From assembly GCA_041690495.1 (NCBI GenBank), contig JAWLHE010000001.1, forward strand, positions 620,001 through 684,000: DNA of 64,000 nucleotides, in the 5' to 3' direction. A program made the translations under genes and the position numbers. How positions within the stretch are numbered: position 1 is the stretch's first letter; every line of letters begins with the position of its first letter. This document shows, in pieces, positions 52,069 through 59,444 of the stretch. A model generated the notes under the pieces. That model made no database searches. It had not been told where the DNA came from and saw nothing but the letters and a program-made list of their open reading frames with translations. Source of the DNA: DATAAP01 sp041690495 (GTDB taxonomy: Bacteria > Pseudomonadota > Alphaproteobacteria > CACIAM-22H2).

Positions 52069-52533
52069 TCAGGCGGCCTTGGCCGGCGTGTCGATCGGAT
52101 GCTGCGAGCGGAAGCCGACGGCGAGGCGGTTCCAGACATTGATCACGCCGATGACGACCGTCAGCTTGGTGATCTCCTCGTCGGAGAAGTGCTCGCGCAG
52201 CGGCTCGAAATCCTCGTCCGGAGCGCGCGTCTGGGCGATGTTGGTCAACGCTTCCGTCCAGGCGAGCACGGCGCGCTCGCGCGCGTCGAACACGGGCGAC
52301 TCGCGCCACGCGCAGACGAGGTTGATCCACTGCTCGCTCAGGCCGTCGCGACGCGCTTCCTTGACGTGCATGTCGACGCAATAGGCGCAGCCGTTGATCT
52401 GCGAGGCGCGCAGCTTGATCAGATGGATCAACCGATGCTCGAGGCCGGATTCGCGAACGGCGTAATGTTCGAGCGCCGCAACGGCCTTGTAGGCGTCGGG
52501 GGCGGCTTTGACGAAATTCAGGCGGGCTTGCAT
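52069..52533 (-). CDS. AhpD-like carboxymuconolactone decarboxylase-family protein
   Basis: 154 aa. The AhpD-type active site INGCAYCVDMH (Cys49, Cys52, His56) is complete, so a peroxidase-related thiol role is more likely than lactone decarboxylation. KAVAALEHYAVRESGLEH and AWTEALTNIAQTRAP are typical. It is 20 bp downstream of the Rrf2 gene in the same operon, suggesting that the regulator controls a redox-defence protein. Confidence 0.9.
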   Translation of the reverse strand: MQARLNFVKAAPDAYKAVAALEHYAVRESGLEHRLIHLIKLRASQINGCAYCVDMHVKEARRDGLSEQWINLVCAWRESPVFDARERAVLAWTEALTNIAQTRAPDEDFEPLREHFSDEEITKLTVVIGVINVWNRLAVGFRSQHPIDTPAKAA

Positions 52534-52553
52534 GGTCTTCTCCTGTTGTTGCG

Positions 52554-53060
52554 TCAGGCTTTCGTGCCCGACTTCCGCTCGTGGATCGCGAGAAAGGCGC
52601 AGCCCCGCCGCGCGATCGAGCCGTCGTCGATCTCGTTCACTTCGTCGAGGATGTCGGCGATGCTGACGCGCCGGAGCTCGGCCCTGTAGGATCGCTCGGC
52701 GCGCAGCATCGCGGCGTTGATGGCGCAGGGTTTCGCGAGCAGGCGCGCCGGCGGCGGGCTGGGCCCGCGGCGCCGGATCTCGTTGCAGCGGAACGCCGGT
52801 TCCGGCCCCTCGACCGCGAGCACGATGTCGAGAAGGCTGATCTTCGCCGGCGGCCGCGCCAGGCGGTAGCCGCCCTTTGGTCCCGGCACGGTCTGCAGGA
52901 TGCCGGCGCCGGAAAGCGCCTGCAGATGCTTCAGCAGATAGCTCGTCGACACGCCGTGGAATTCCGCCAGCGCCGCCGCCGAGAGCACGCCGTCCGGCGA
53001 AAGCTGCGACAGCATCGCGACGCAGTGGATCGCCTGTTCGACGCCGTCGCCGAGCTTCAT
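52554..53060 (-). CDS. Rrf2-family transcriptional regulator
   Basis: 168 aa. Winged helix GVEQAIHCVAMLSQLSPDG and SAAALAEFHGVSTSYLLKHL, then the dimerisation helix. The cluster-binding region holds only Cys92 and Cys112 (RCNEIRRRG ... KPCAIN), not the three cysteines of IscR/NsrR, so an Fe-S cluster is doubtful or needs another ligand. A perfect 12-bp inverted repeat sits 10 bp upstream of its start codon and probably acts as an autoregulatory operator. Confidence 0.92.
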   Translation of the reverse strand: MKLGDGVEQAIHCVAMLSQLSPDGVLSAAALAEFHGVSTSYLLKHLQALSGAGILQTVPGPKGGYRLARPPAKISLLDIVLAVEGPEPAFRCNEIRRRGPSPPPARLLAKPCAINAAMLRAERSYRAELRRVSIADILDEVNEIDDGSIARRGCAFLAIHERKSGTKA

Positions 53061-53070
53061 CGCACGTGCC

Positions 53071-53099
53071 TAATCATGGATAGTATTTATCCATGATTA
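53071..53099. promoter_or_regulatory. Rrf2 operator, perfect palindrome
   Basis: TAATCATGGATA (53071-53082), spacer GTATT, TATCCATGATTA (53088-53099): 12-bp perfect arms in AT-rich sequence, directly before the Rrf2 gene. Its core resembles the ATGGATA-type boxes of Rrf2 regulators. Confidence 0.75.
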
Positions 53100-53228
53100 T
53101 CCGGGCCCGTCAAGCTTTCCGCGCGCGGGGCGGCTGGAGGCATGTCGCCCGATCGACGGTCTTGCGATCCGAACAGAAACCGCATTGACCGATGGGGCCG
53201 CGCCTGCTTGATTCGGACCGAAGCATTG

Positions 53229-53266
53229 CGCCCGCCGGTCGGCCTGACCGGCGGGCGTTTTCGTTT
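53229..53266 (+). terminator. Rho-independent terminator on the plus strand
   Basis: CGCCCGCCGGTC pairs perfectly with GACCGGCGGGCG around GGCCT, followed by TTTTCGTTT. No plus-strand gene lies just upstream; the nearest ends at 52039. It may end a short untranslated transcript beginning near 53100. Confidence 0.7.
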
Positions 53267-53349
53267 GCGCGGATCGACCAGATGCAGGGGGTGTTGATGA
53301 TTTGACGCTTGCGCGGGGCGGGCGGGGATGCGAACCGCCCGTTGGCGGC

Positions 53350-53457
53350 AAACAGCTGAAACAGCTGAAACAGCTGAAACAGCTGAAACAGCTGAAACAG
53401 CTGAAACAGCTGAAACAGCTGAAACAGCTGAAACAGCTGAAACAGCTGAAACAGCTG
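53350..53457. repeat. Tandem repeat, 12 copies of AAACAGCTG
   Basis: 108 bp of an exact 9-bp unit (contains the palindrome CAGCTG), running directly into the assembly gap; the sequence after the gap begins AAACAG, a partial unit. It sits between the orphan terminator and the pheT end, outside genes. The true copy number is unknown because the gap follows. Confidence 0.97.
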
Positions 53458-53557
53458 NNNNNNNNNNNNNNNNNNNNNNNNNNNNNNNNNNNNNNNNNNN
53501 NNNNNNNNNNNNNNNNNNNNNNNNNNNNNNNNNNNNNNNNNNNNNNNNNNNNNNNNN
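53458..53557. other. Assembly gap (100 N)
   Basis: Exactly 100 undetermined bases, a standard gap placeholder, bounded on both sides by the 9-bp repeat. Its real length cannot be known. Any reading frame across it is meaningless. Confidence 0.99.
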
Positions 53558-53729
53558 AAACAGCGTCAGAAATTCAGGGGAATCAGTGGTTTACCGGGTG
53601 CGCCGCGTTGGCGAGGGCGTTTCATGCGGCGCGACCCTCTCCCGCCTTCTCGCGCAAGCGGAAGAGGCGCATGTCAATCGACATGCGGTCGAGGGCCGGG
53701 CGGCAAGGGCAGACTCGGAGGCGAGGCGC

Positions 53730-56138
53730 CTACCCCCGCAGCGTCGCGCCGGTCGCCTTGACCACCGCCGCGACGATCCTGTGGCCGACCGCCTCGATCT
53801 CGGCGTCGGTCAGGGTGCGTGTCGTCGGCTGCAGCCGGACCGAGATCGCCAGCGACTTCTTGCCCTCGGGCACGCCCTTGCCCTGGTAGACGTCGAACAC
53901 GCCGACATTCGCGATCAGCGCCTTGTCGGCGCTCTTGGCGGCGCGCATGACCTTGTCGGCCGGCACGTCGGCGTCGAGCACGAAGGCGAAATCGCGCTCG
54001 ACCGGCTGGAACGGCGACAGCCGCAGCAGCGGCCGCGCCTTCGAGTCCTTCGCCTTGGGCGCGGGCAGCGCATCGAGAAACAGCTCGAAGGCGGCCGCCG
54101 GTCCCTTCATGTCGAAGGCGGCGAGCACGCGCGGATGGATCTCGCCGAACCAGGCGAGCACGGTCTTCGGCCCGAGTTTCAGGGCGCCGGAGCGGCCGGG
54201 GTGGTACCAGCCCGGCGCTTCCGCGGCGACCTGGATGTTGTCGATGGCGAGTCCGAGCGCGGAGAGCAGGGCGAGCGCGTCGCCCTTGGCGTCGATCGCG
54301 TCGCTCGGGCGCGGCCTCGCGCCCCAGTGGCGCGGGCCGGTGGCGCCGGCGCGCAGCGCGGCGGCGACCTGGCGCTGGCCTTCGGGCGTGTCGTCGCCGA
54401 ACTGCGGCCCGACCTCGTACAGCGCCGAATCGGCGATGCCGCGGTCGGCGTTGCGCTTCGCCGCCAGCAGCAGGTTGGGCAGCAGCGATGGCCGCATCAT
54501 GTCGAGATCGGCGCTGATCGGATTGGCGAGCAACAGCGCGGGGTTGTCGCCTCCGAACAGGGCGGCATGCGCGCGGCTGAGGAACGAGAACGTCACCGCC
54601 TCGGTGAGCCCGGCGGCGGCGAGCGCGCGCCGCGCGTCGCGGCTGCGGCGCTGCGCCGGCGTCAGCGCCACGGTCGGCGTCGCCGTCTCGCGCGGCAGGG
54701 ACACGGCGGGAATGCTGTCATAGCCCCAGATGCGGACGATCTCCTCGACCAGATCGGCCTCGCCCTGCACGTCGCCGCGCCATGACGGCGGGGTGATGCG
54801 CAGCATCTCGGTCGGCTCGCGCTCGATCTCGAAGCCGAGATCCTTGAGGATGCGGATCGCGTCGTCGGTCGGCACCTGCACGCCGCCCAGCGCGTGCACG
54901 CGGGCCGGGCGCAGCGTGTAGGTGCGGTGCCATTGCGGCGCGTCGCCGGCCACGACCGGCTCGCTCGCCTCGCCGCCGCACAGCTCCTGGATCATCCGTG
55001 TCGCCGCTTCCATGCCCTCGAACACCGCGGCCGGGTCGATCCCGCGCTCGAAACGGTAACGCGCGTCGGAGACGATCTGGTGGCGGCGTCCCGTCATCGC
55101 CGTGCGGATCGGGTCGAACAGCGCCGCCTCGACGAACACGTTGACCGTCCTTTCGGTGCAGCCCGACGGCTCGCCGCCGATGACGCCGCCGAGGCCGAGC
55201 GCGCTGTCGGCGTCGGCGATCACCGTCTCCTCGCCGGCAAGCGTGTATTCCTTGCCGTTGAGCGCCGCGAGCCGCTCGCCCGGCTTCGCCAGCCGGACGA
55301 TGATCTCCTGCGCCACCGTGTCGGCATCGAAGACGTGCAGCGGCCGGTTGACGTCGACCGTGAAGAAATTGGTGATGTCGACCAGTGCCGAGATCGGCCG
55401 CAGCCCGATCGCGGTCAGGCGGTCCTGCAGCCATTTCGGCGACGGGCCGTTCTTCACGCCGCGGATGTAGCGGCCGACGAAGAGCGGGCAGGCATCGGCG
55501 GCGCCGGTCGGCAGGTTGAAGCGCACGCCGATCGGACTTTTGAACGTGCCGGGCACCGGCGCCACGACCCGCGGCTTGAGCCGGCCCAGCCCGGCCGCGG
55601 CGAGATCGCGGGCGATGCCGCGCACCCCGAGGCAGTCGGCGCGGTTCGGCGTCACGGACACGTCGATGACCGGGTCGTCGAGGCCGAGCACCCTGGCGAA
55701 CGGCTCGCCGACCGGCGCGTCGTCAGGCAGCTCGATGATGCCGGCGTGGTCCTCGCCCAGCCCCATCTCGCGCGCCGAGCACAGCATGCCGTTCGACGCC
55801 TGGCCGCGGATGATGCCGGGCTTCAGCTCGGCGCCGGTGCCGGGAATGACGGTGCCGGCGGGCGCAAACACGCCCTTCATGCCGGTGCGTGCGTTGGGCG
55901 CGCCGCACACGACCTGGACCTTGCCGGTGCCGGTGTCGACGATGCAGACGCGCAGGCGGTCGGCGTCGGGATGCTGCTTCGCCTCGACCACATAGCCGAC
56001 GGTGAACGGTGCCAGCTTCGCGGCGCGGTCCTCGACGCTCTCGAGCTCGAGTCCGATCATGGTCAGCGTGTCGGTGATCCTGTCGAGCGGCGCCTCGGTC
56101 TCGAGATGCGCCTTGAGCCAGCCGAGCGTGAACTTCAT
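53730..56138 (-). CDS. pheT: Phenylalanyl-tRNA synthetase beta subunit
   Basis: 802 aa, normal length. tRNA-binding OB domain (residues about 40-150; VVCGAPNARTGMKGVFAPAG), B3/B4 editing region, B5 and core (VVETIVRIWGYDSIP-type segment near 470), and the C-terminal FDX-ACB anticodon-binding domain (FQPVERDFAFVLDADVPA). It pairs with PheS to charge tRNA-Phe. ATG at 56138 overlaps the pheS stop (ATGA). It ends 172 bp from the assembly gap. Confidence 0.98.
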   Translation of the reverse strand: MKFTLGWLKAHLETEAPLDRITDTLTMIGLELESVEDRAAKLAPFTVGYVVEAKQHPDADRLRVCIVDTGTGKVQVVCGAPNARTGMKGVFAPAGTVIPGTGAELKPGIIRGQASNGMLCSAREMGLGEDHAGIIELPDDAPVGEPFARVLGLDDPVIDVSVTPNRADCLGVRGIARDLAAAGLGRLKPRVVAPVPGTFKSPIGVRFNLPTGAADACPLFVGRYIRGVKNGPSPKWLQDRLTAIGLRPISALVDITNFFTVDVNRPLHVFDADTVAQEIIVRLAKPGERLAALNGKEYTLAGEETVIADADSALGLGGVIGGEPSGCTERTVNVFVEAALFDPIRTAMTGRRHQIVSDARYRFERGIDPAAVFEGMEAATRMIQELCGGEASEPVVAGDAPQWHRTYTLRPARVHALGGVQVPTDDAIRILKDLGFEIEREPTEMLRITPPSWRGDVQGEADLVEEIVRIWGYDSIPAVSLPRETATPTVALTPAQRRSRDARRALAAAGLTEAVTFSFLSRAHAALFGGDNPALLLANPISADLDMMRPSLLPNLLLAAKRNADRGIADSALYEVGPQFGDDTPEGQRQVAAALRAGATGPRHWGARPRPSDAIDAKGDALALLSALGLAIDNIQVAAEAPGWYHPGRSGALKLGPKTVLAWFGEIHPRVLAAFDMKGPAAAFELFLDALPAPKAKDSKARPLLRLSPFQPVERDFAFVLDADVPADKVMRAAKSADKALIANVGVFDVYQGKGVPEGKKSLAISVRLQPTTRTLTDAEIEAVGHRIVAAVVKATGATLRG

Positions 56139-57214
56139 CGCGCCAGCCCTCCGCTCAGCGTCGGCAGATCGATCGCGAGGAAGCCGTAATGGCGCAGCCA
56201 GCGCAGGTCGGCCTCATAGAACGTGCGCAGGTCGGGGATGCCGTATTTCAGCATCGCGGCGCGCTCGATGCCCATGCCGAAGGCGAAGCCCTGGTACTCG
56301 GCGGGGTCGATGCCGCAATTCGCCAGCACCTTGGGATGCACCATGCCGCAGCCGAGGATCTCAAGCCAGTCGCCGCCGGCGCCGATCTTGAGCTCGCCGC
56401 CCGCGCGCGAGCAGCCGATGTCCATTTCCGCCGACGGCTCGGTGAACGGGAAGTAGCTGGCGCGGAAGCGCACCGGCAGCTCCGGCACCTCGAAAAACGT
56501 CCGCGCGAACTCGATCAGGCAGCCCTTGAGATGGCCCATATGCGTCGTACGGTCGATCACCAGGCCTTCGATCTGGTGGAAATTCGGCGAATGCGTCGCG
56601 TCGTGGTCCGAGCGGTAGGTGCGCCCCGGCGCAATGATGCGGATCGGCGGCTTCTGCGACAGCATGGTCCGGACTTGCACCGGAGACGTATGCGTGCGCA
56701 GCACCTTGGGCGCTTCGCTGCCGGCGGTCTGCAGATAGAACGTGTCGTGCGCCTGCCGCGCGGGATGCTCGGGCGGAATGTTGAGCGCGGTGAAGTTGTA
56801 GAAATCCTCCTCGATGTCCGGCCCCTCGGCGACGACGAAGCCCATGTCGCCGAAGATCGCCACCATCTCGTCGATGGTCTGGCTGATCGGGTGGACGCGG
56901 CCGTCCGGCCACGGCCGCGCCGGCAAGGTCACGTCGATCCGCTCGGATGCGAGCCGGCGGTCGAGTTCGGCGTCGGCGAGCGATCTCGAGCGCGCCTCCA
57001 GCTCGCGCGTGATCGCATCCTTCAGCGTGTTGAGCGCGGCGCCGCGCGCGCGCCGCTCCTCGGGCGCGAGGCCGCCCAGCGTCTTCATCAGCTCGGTGAC
57101 GCGGCCCTTCTTGCCGAGCAGCTCGACGCGCAGCGTCTCCAGCGCTTCGAGCGACGCGGCGTTTGCGATGCGGCCCGCGGCTTCGCCGCGCAGAGTTTCG
57201 AGATCGTCGTTCAT
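56135..57214 (-). CDS. pheS: Phenylalanyl-tRNA synthetase alpha subunit
   Basis: 359 aa class II synthetase. N-terminal coiled coil, motif 1-2 region (HPISQTIDEMVAIFGDMGF, RTHTSPVQVRTM), FHQIEGLVID and motif 3 GFAFGMGIERAAMLKYGIPD. ATG at 57214. A terminator-like element lies 20 bp upstream, between rplT and pheS, so pheST expression may depend partly on read-through or its own promoter. Confidence 0.98.
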   Translation of the reverse strand: MNDDLETLRGEAAGRIANAASLEALETLRVELLGKKGRVTELMKTLGGLAPEERRARGAALNTLKDAITRELEARSRSLADAELDRRLASERIDVTLPARPWPDGRVHPISQTIDEMVAIFGDMGFVVAEGPDIEEDFYNFTALNIPPEHPARQAHDTFYLQTAGSEAPKVLRTHTSPVQVRTMLSQKPPIRIIAPGRTYRSDHDATHSPNFHQIEGLVIDRTTHMGHLKGCLIEFARTFFEVPELPVRFRASYFPFTEPSAEMDIGCSRAGGELKIGAGGDWLEILGCGMVHPKVLANCGIDPAEYQGFAFGMGIERAAMLKYGIPDLRTFYEADLRWLRHYGFLAIDLPTLSGGLAR

Positions 57215-57233
57215 GCAATCGTCTTATAGCTCG

Positions 57234-57260
57234 AAAAAGAAAAAGGGACCCGACCGTCCC
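57234..57260 (-). terminator. Terminator/attenuator between rplT and pheS
   Basis: On the minus strand GGGAC-GGTCGG-GTCCC is followed by TTTTTCTTTTT, ending about 20 bp before the pheS ATG. A 5-bp GC stem with a long U-run suits a partial terminator. Confidence 0.6.
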
Positions 57261-57310
57261 GGCCAGGCCCCTCTGTTCCGTGCGACATGCGCCCCGGACG
57301 GGGCGCCGCG

Positions 57311-57667
57311 TTATGCGAGGGCGGCCTTGGCCTGGGTGACCAGCGCCTTGAAACCGTCCGGATCGCTCATGGCGAGATCGGCGAGGACCTTGCGGTCGAC
57401 GGCGATGCCGGCCTTCCTGATGCCGTTCATGAGCTGCGAATAGGTGAGGCCCTCTTCGCGCGCGCCGGCGTTGATGCGCTGGATCCACAGCGCGCGGAAT
57501 TCGCGCTTCTTGTTGCGCCGGTCGCGATAGGCGTATTGCAGCGCCTTCTCGAGGCGCTCGAGGGCGGGGCGGAAGGTCGTCGACGAGCGGCCGACATAGC
57601 CGCGCGCTTCGCTCAGGACTTTCTTGTGGCGGGCATGGGCGGCAACGCCGCGTTTGACACGTGCCAT
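57311..57667 (-). CDS. rplT: 50S ribosomal protein L20
   Basis: 118 aa, standard L20: MARVKRGVAAHARHKKVL at the start, RDRRNKKREFRALWIQRINA and YSQLMNGIRKAGIAVDRKVL. Binds 23S rRNA early in assembly. 30 bp after rpmI. Confidence 0.99.
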   Translation of the reverse strand: MARVKRGVAAHARHKKVLSEARGYVGRSSTTFRPALERLEKALQYAYRDRRNKKREFRALWIQRINAGAREEGLTYSQLMNGIRKAGIAVDRKVLADLAMSDPDGFKALVTQAKAALA

Positions 57668-57697
57668 GGTTCAGAATCTCCGTGGGATGAGGCGGGG

Positions 57698-57895
57698 CTA
57701 CTTGTGCAGGAAGTGGCGGATGACCTTCTTGGCATCGCCCGGCGCGAGCAGCATCGTGCCGCGCGCCTTGCGCTTCATCTGCTTGGGCCGCTTGCGCAGA
57801 TTGTGGCGCTTGTACGCCACGGGAGCCTTCACCTTGCCCGATGCGGTCAGCTTGAACCGCTTCTTGGCACTCGACTTGGTCTTCATCTTGGGCAT
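57698..57895 (-). CDS. rpmI: 50S ribosomal protein L35
   Basis: 65 aa, standard L35: PKMKTKSSAKKRFKLTASGK and RHNLRKRPKQMKRKARGT. Strong Shine-Dalgarno AAGGAGAAG. A good promoter lies about 120 bp upstream (58015-58043), so rpmI-rplT seem separate from infC. Confidence 0.99.
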   Translation of the reverse strand: MPKMKTKSSAKKRFKLTASGKVKAPVAYKRHNLRKRPKQMKRKARGTMLLAPGDAKKVIRHFLHK

Positions 57896-58014
57896 TTTCT
57901 TCTCCTTGAAATGAAGGCCCGCAAACCTGCGAAGGCGGGGCCCGAAACGAGCGGTTAGGCATGCCCGTGACGAGGCTCGTGGGTGAGCCCGGCCGTGGCC
58001 GCTCGGGACGCGCG

Positions 58015-58043
58015 GTTATACAGAGCCGAACGGATCAGCGCAA
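58015..58043 (-). promoter_or_regulatory. Promoter of rpmI-rplT
   Basis: On the minus strand TTGCGC (58043-58038), 17-bp spacer, TATAAC (58020-58015). The leader to the rpmI ATG is about 110 nt and could hold translational control as in other L20/L35 operons; no defined L20 site was recognised. Confidence 0.6.
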
Positions 58044-58110
58044 GGGCAGGCCGGCAGCCTGCGCGCCGCCCGGATTCTTCCCTGTTTTCAAGATGTAAGG
58101 CGGACCGGCC

Positions 58111-58578
58111 CTAGCTGCGGCCGCGCCGGCCGGAGGAGATCGGCGAAACCGCCCGGACCATGTGCAGGATCTTCTTTCGCACCTTGGGGTCTTCGATCAT
58201 GTAATAGGCGCGGACGAGCTTGACCGTCTCGTTGGCGGTCATCGGGTCCTGCTCGCCTGCGGCCTCGTTCGCCGGCTGGCGGGCTTCCGCCGCCGGCGTG
58301 CGGCGCTTCGCGGTCGACGGCGCATCCTCGAAGAACCACGAGATCCCGACTCCCAGGACCTTGCTGAGGGCGTAGAGACGGCTCGCCGATATCCGGTTCG
58401 TGCCGCGCTCGTACTTCTGCAGCTGCTGGAATGAAACACCGATCGCGCGCGCGAGCTTGTCCTGACTCAGACCAAGCAGCGTACGACGCAGGCGAACCCG
58501 GCTTCCCACATGAATATCGACGGGGTCCGGCTCGTCGACGAATTCTCGTTCCCGACGCGCGTGATTCAGTCGGGGCAT
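58111..58578 (-). CDS. XRE-family (Cro/CI-type) helix-turn-helix regulator
   Basis: 155 aa from ATG at 58578 (GGGAG eight bases upstream; an earlier in-frame start at 58656 is not supported). HTH at about residues 24-80: LRRTLLGLSQDKLARAIGVS and FQQLQKYERGTNRISASRL, followed by VGISWFFEDAP. C-terminal half is Ala/Glu-rich with a helical tail KVRKKILHMVRAV. This type is common in alphaproteobacteria but unusual between infC and rpmI. A clear TATAAT lies upstream. Confidence 0.9.
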   Translation of the reverse strand: MPRLNHARREREFVDEPDPVDIHVGSRVRLRRTLLGLSQDKLARAIGVSFQQLQKYERGTNRISASRLYALSKVLGVGISWFFEDAPSTAKRRTPAAEARQPANEAAGEQDPMTANETVKLVRAYYMIEDPKVRKKILHMVRAVSPISSGRRGRS

Positions 58579-58695
58579 CCGGGCAGCTCCCTCTATGGCA
58601 TAGGCGTTGAACAGAGTCGCGCTGCGTACTGAGAACGAAAAACTACCGCAAATCAACTCGCGCGCAAGATGTAAAAAGGCTTAGTACTACCCGGC

Positions 58696-58701
58696 ATTAT
58701 A
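58696..58701 (-). promoter_or_regulatory. -10 element (TATAAT) upstream of the XRE gene
   Basis: Perfect TATAAT on the minus strand, about 120 bp before the XRE start. No strong -35 at 17 bp (CCTGCT). The AT-rich stretch 58660-58740 fits a promoter. Confidence 0.5.
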
Positions 58702-58799
58702 CAGGCTTAACTGCAATAAGCAGGTGCTAAAAGCGCGTTTCGACCGCGCGATAACTGGGTCGCGCGAGTCGCCGGCGCGTGGCGACTCGCGCGGCGCGA

Positions 58800-59321
58800 T
58801 CATTTGGGCGCCACGACCATCGTCATCTGACGGCCTTCCATCCGCGGCGACGATTCCACTTTGGCGACTTCGGCGAGATCGTTGCGCACGCGCTCCAGCA
58901 CCTTGGCGCCGAGATCGTGATGCACCATCTCGCGGCCGCGGAAGCGTAGCGTGATCTTGACCTTGTCGCCTTCCTCGAGAAACCGGAGCATGGCCCGCCG
59001 CTTGACCTCGTAGTCGTGGTCATCGATACCGGGGCGCATCTTGATCTCCTTGATCTCGATGACCTTCTGCTTCTTGCGGGCTTCGTTCTGCTTCTTCTGC
59101 TGCTCGTATTTGTACTTCCCGATATCGAGCAGCTTGCATACCGGCGGGACCGCGCCGGGAGAAATCTCGACGAGATCCAGTCCGGCGTCATAGGCCATTT
59201 GCAGACCCTGGTGAAGGCTGACGACTCCGACCATGTCGCCGTTCTGGTCGATCAGTCGAATCTGCGCGGATTCGATCTGGTCGTTCACGCGCGGGCCTTC
59301 CTTGGCCGGCGCTTCCATCAT
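58800..59321 (-). CDS. infC: Translation initiation factor IF-3
   Basis: 173 aa, full IF-3. N-domain RVNDQIESAQIRLIDQNGDM, linker rich in Lys (QQKKQNEARKKQKVIEIKEI), C-domain RFLEEGDKVKITLRFRGREM. It starts ATG-ATG, not the rare AUU known in enterobacteria, so start-codon autoregulation of that kind is not evident. It follows thrS by 123 bp. Confidence 0.98.
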   Translation of the reverse strand: MMEAPAKEGPRVNDQIESAQIRLIDQNGDMVGVVSLHQGLQMAYDAGLDLVEISPGAVPPVCKLLDIGKYKYEQQKKQNEARKKQKVIEIKEIKMRPGIDDHDYEVKRRAMLRFLEEGDKVKITLRFRGREMVHHDLGAKVLERVRNDLAEVAKVESSPRMEGRQMTMVVAPK

Positions 59322-59444
59322 TCCACGTGCGATCGAGACTTCTCCGTCACAAGCACCGCTCTCGCCCAGGACTCCTGCGTGCGCCGCTCTTACAATAGCG
59401 CGACGCCGCTCCCCGGGGACCCCTCAGGAACGGTCGGTTGAACA

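Noticed and set aside
52044..52077. CCGCCTG ... CAGGCGG inverted repeat between convergent genes as a terminator
   Set aside because: Seven-bp stem with an 18-base loop, no U-run, and one arm lies in the coding end of the AhpD-like gene.
53302..54785. Frames encoding KQL or AET repeats that continue through the N run
   Set aside because: They come only from the 9-bp repeat and the gap; beyond it they are antisense to pheT.
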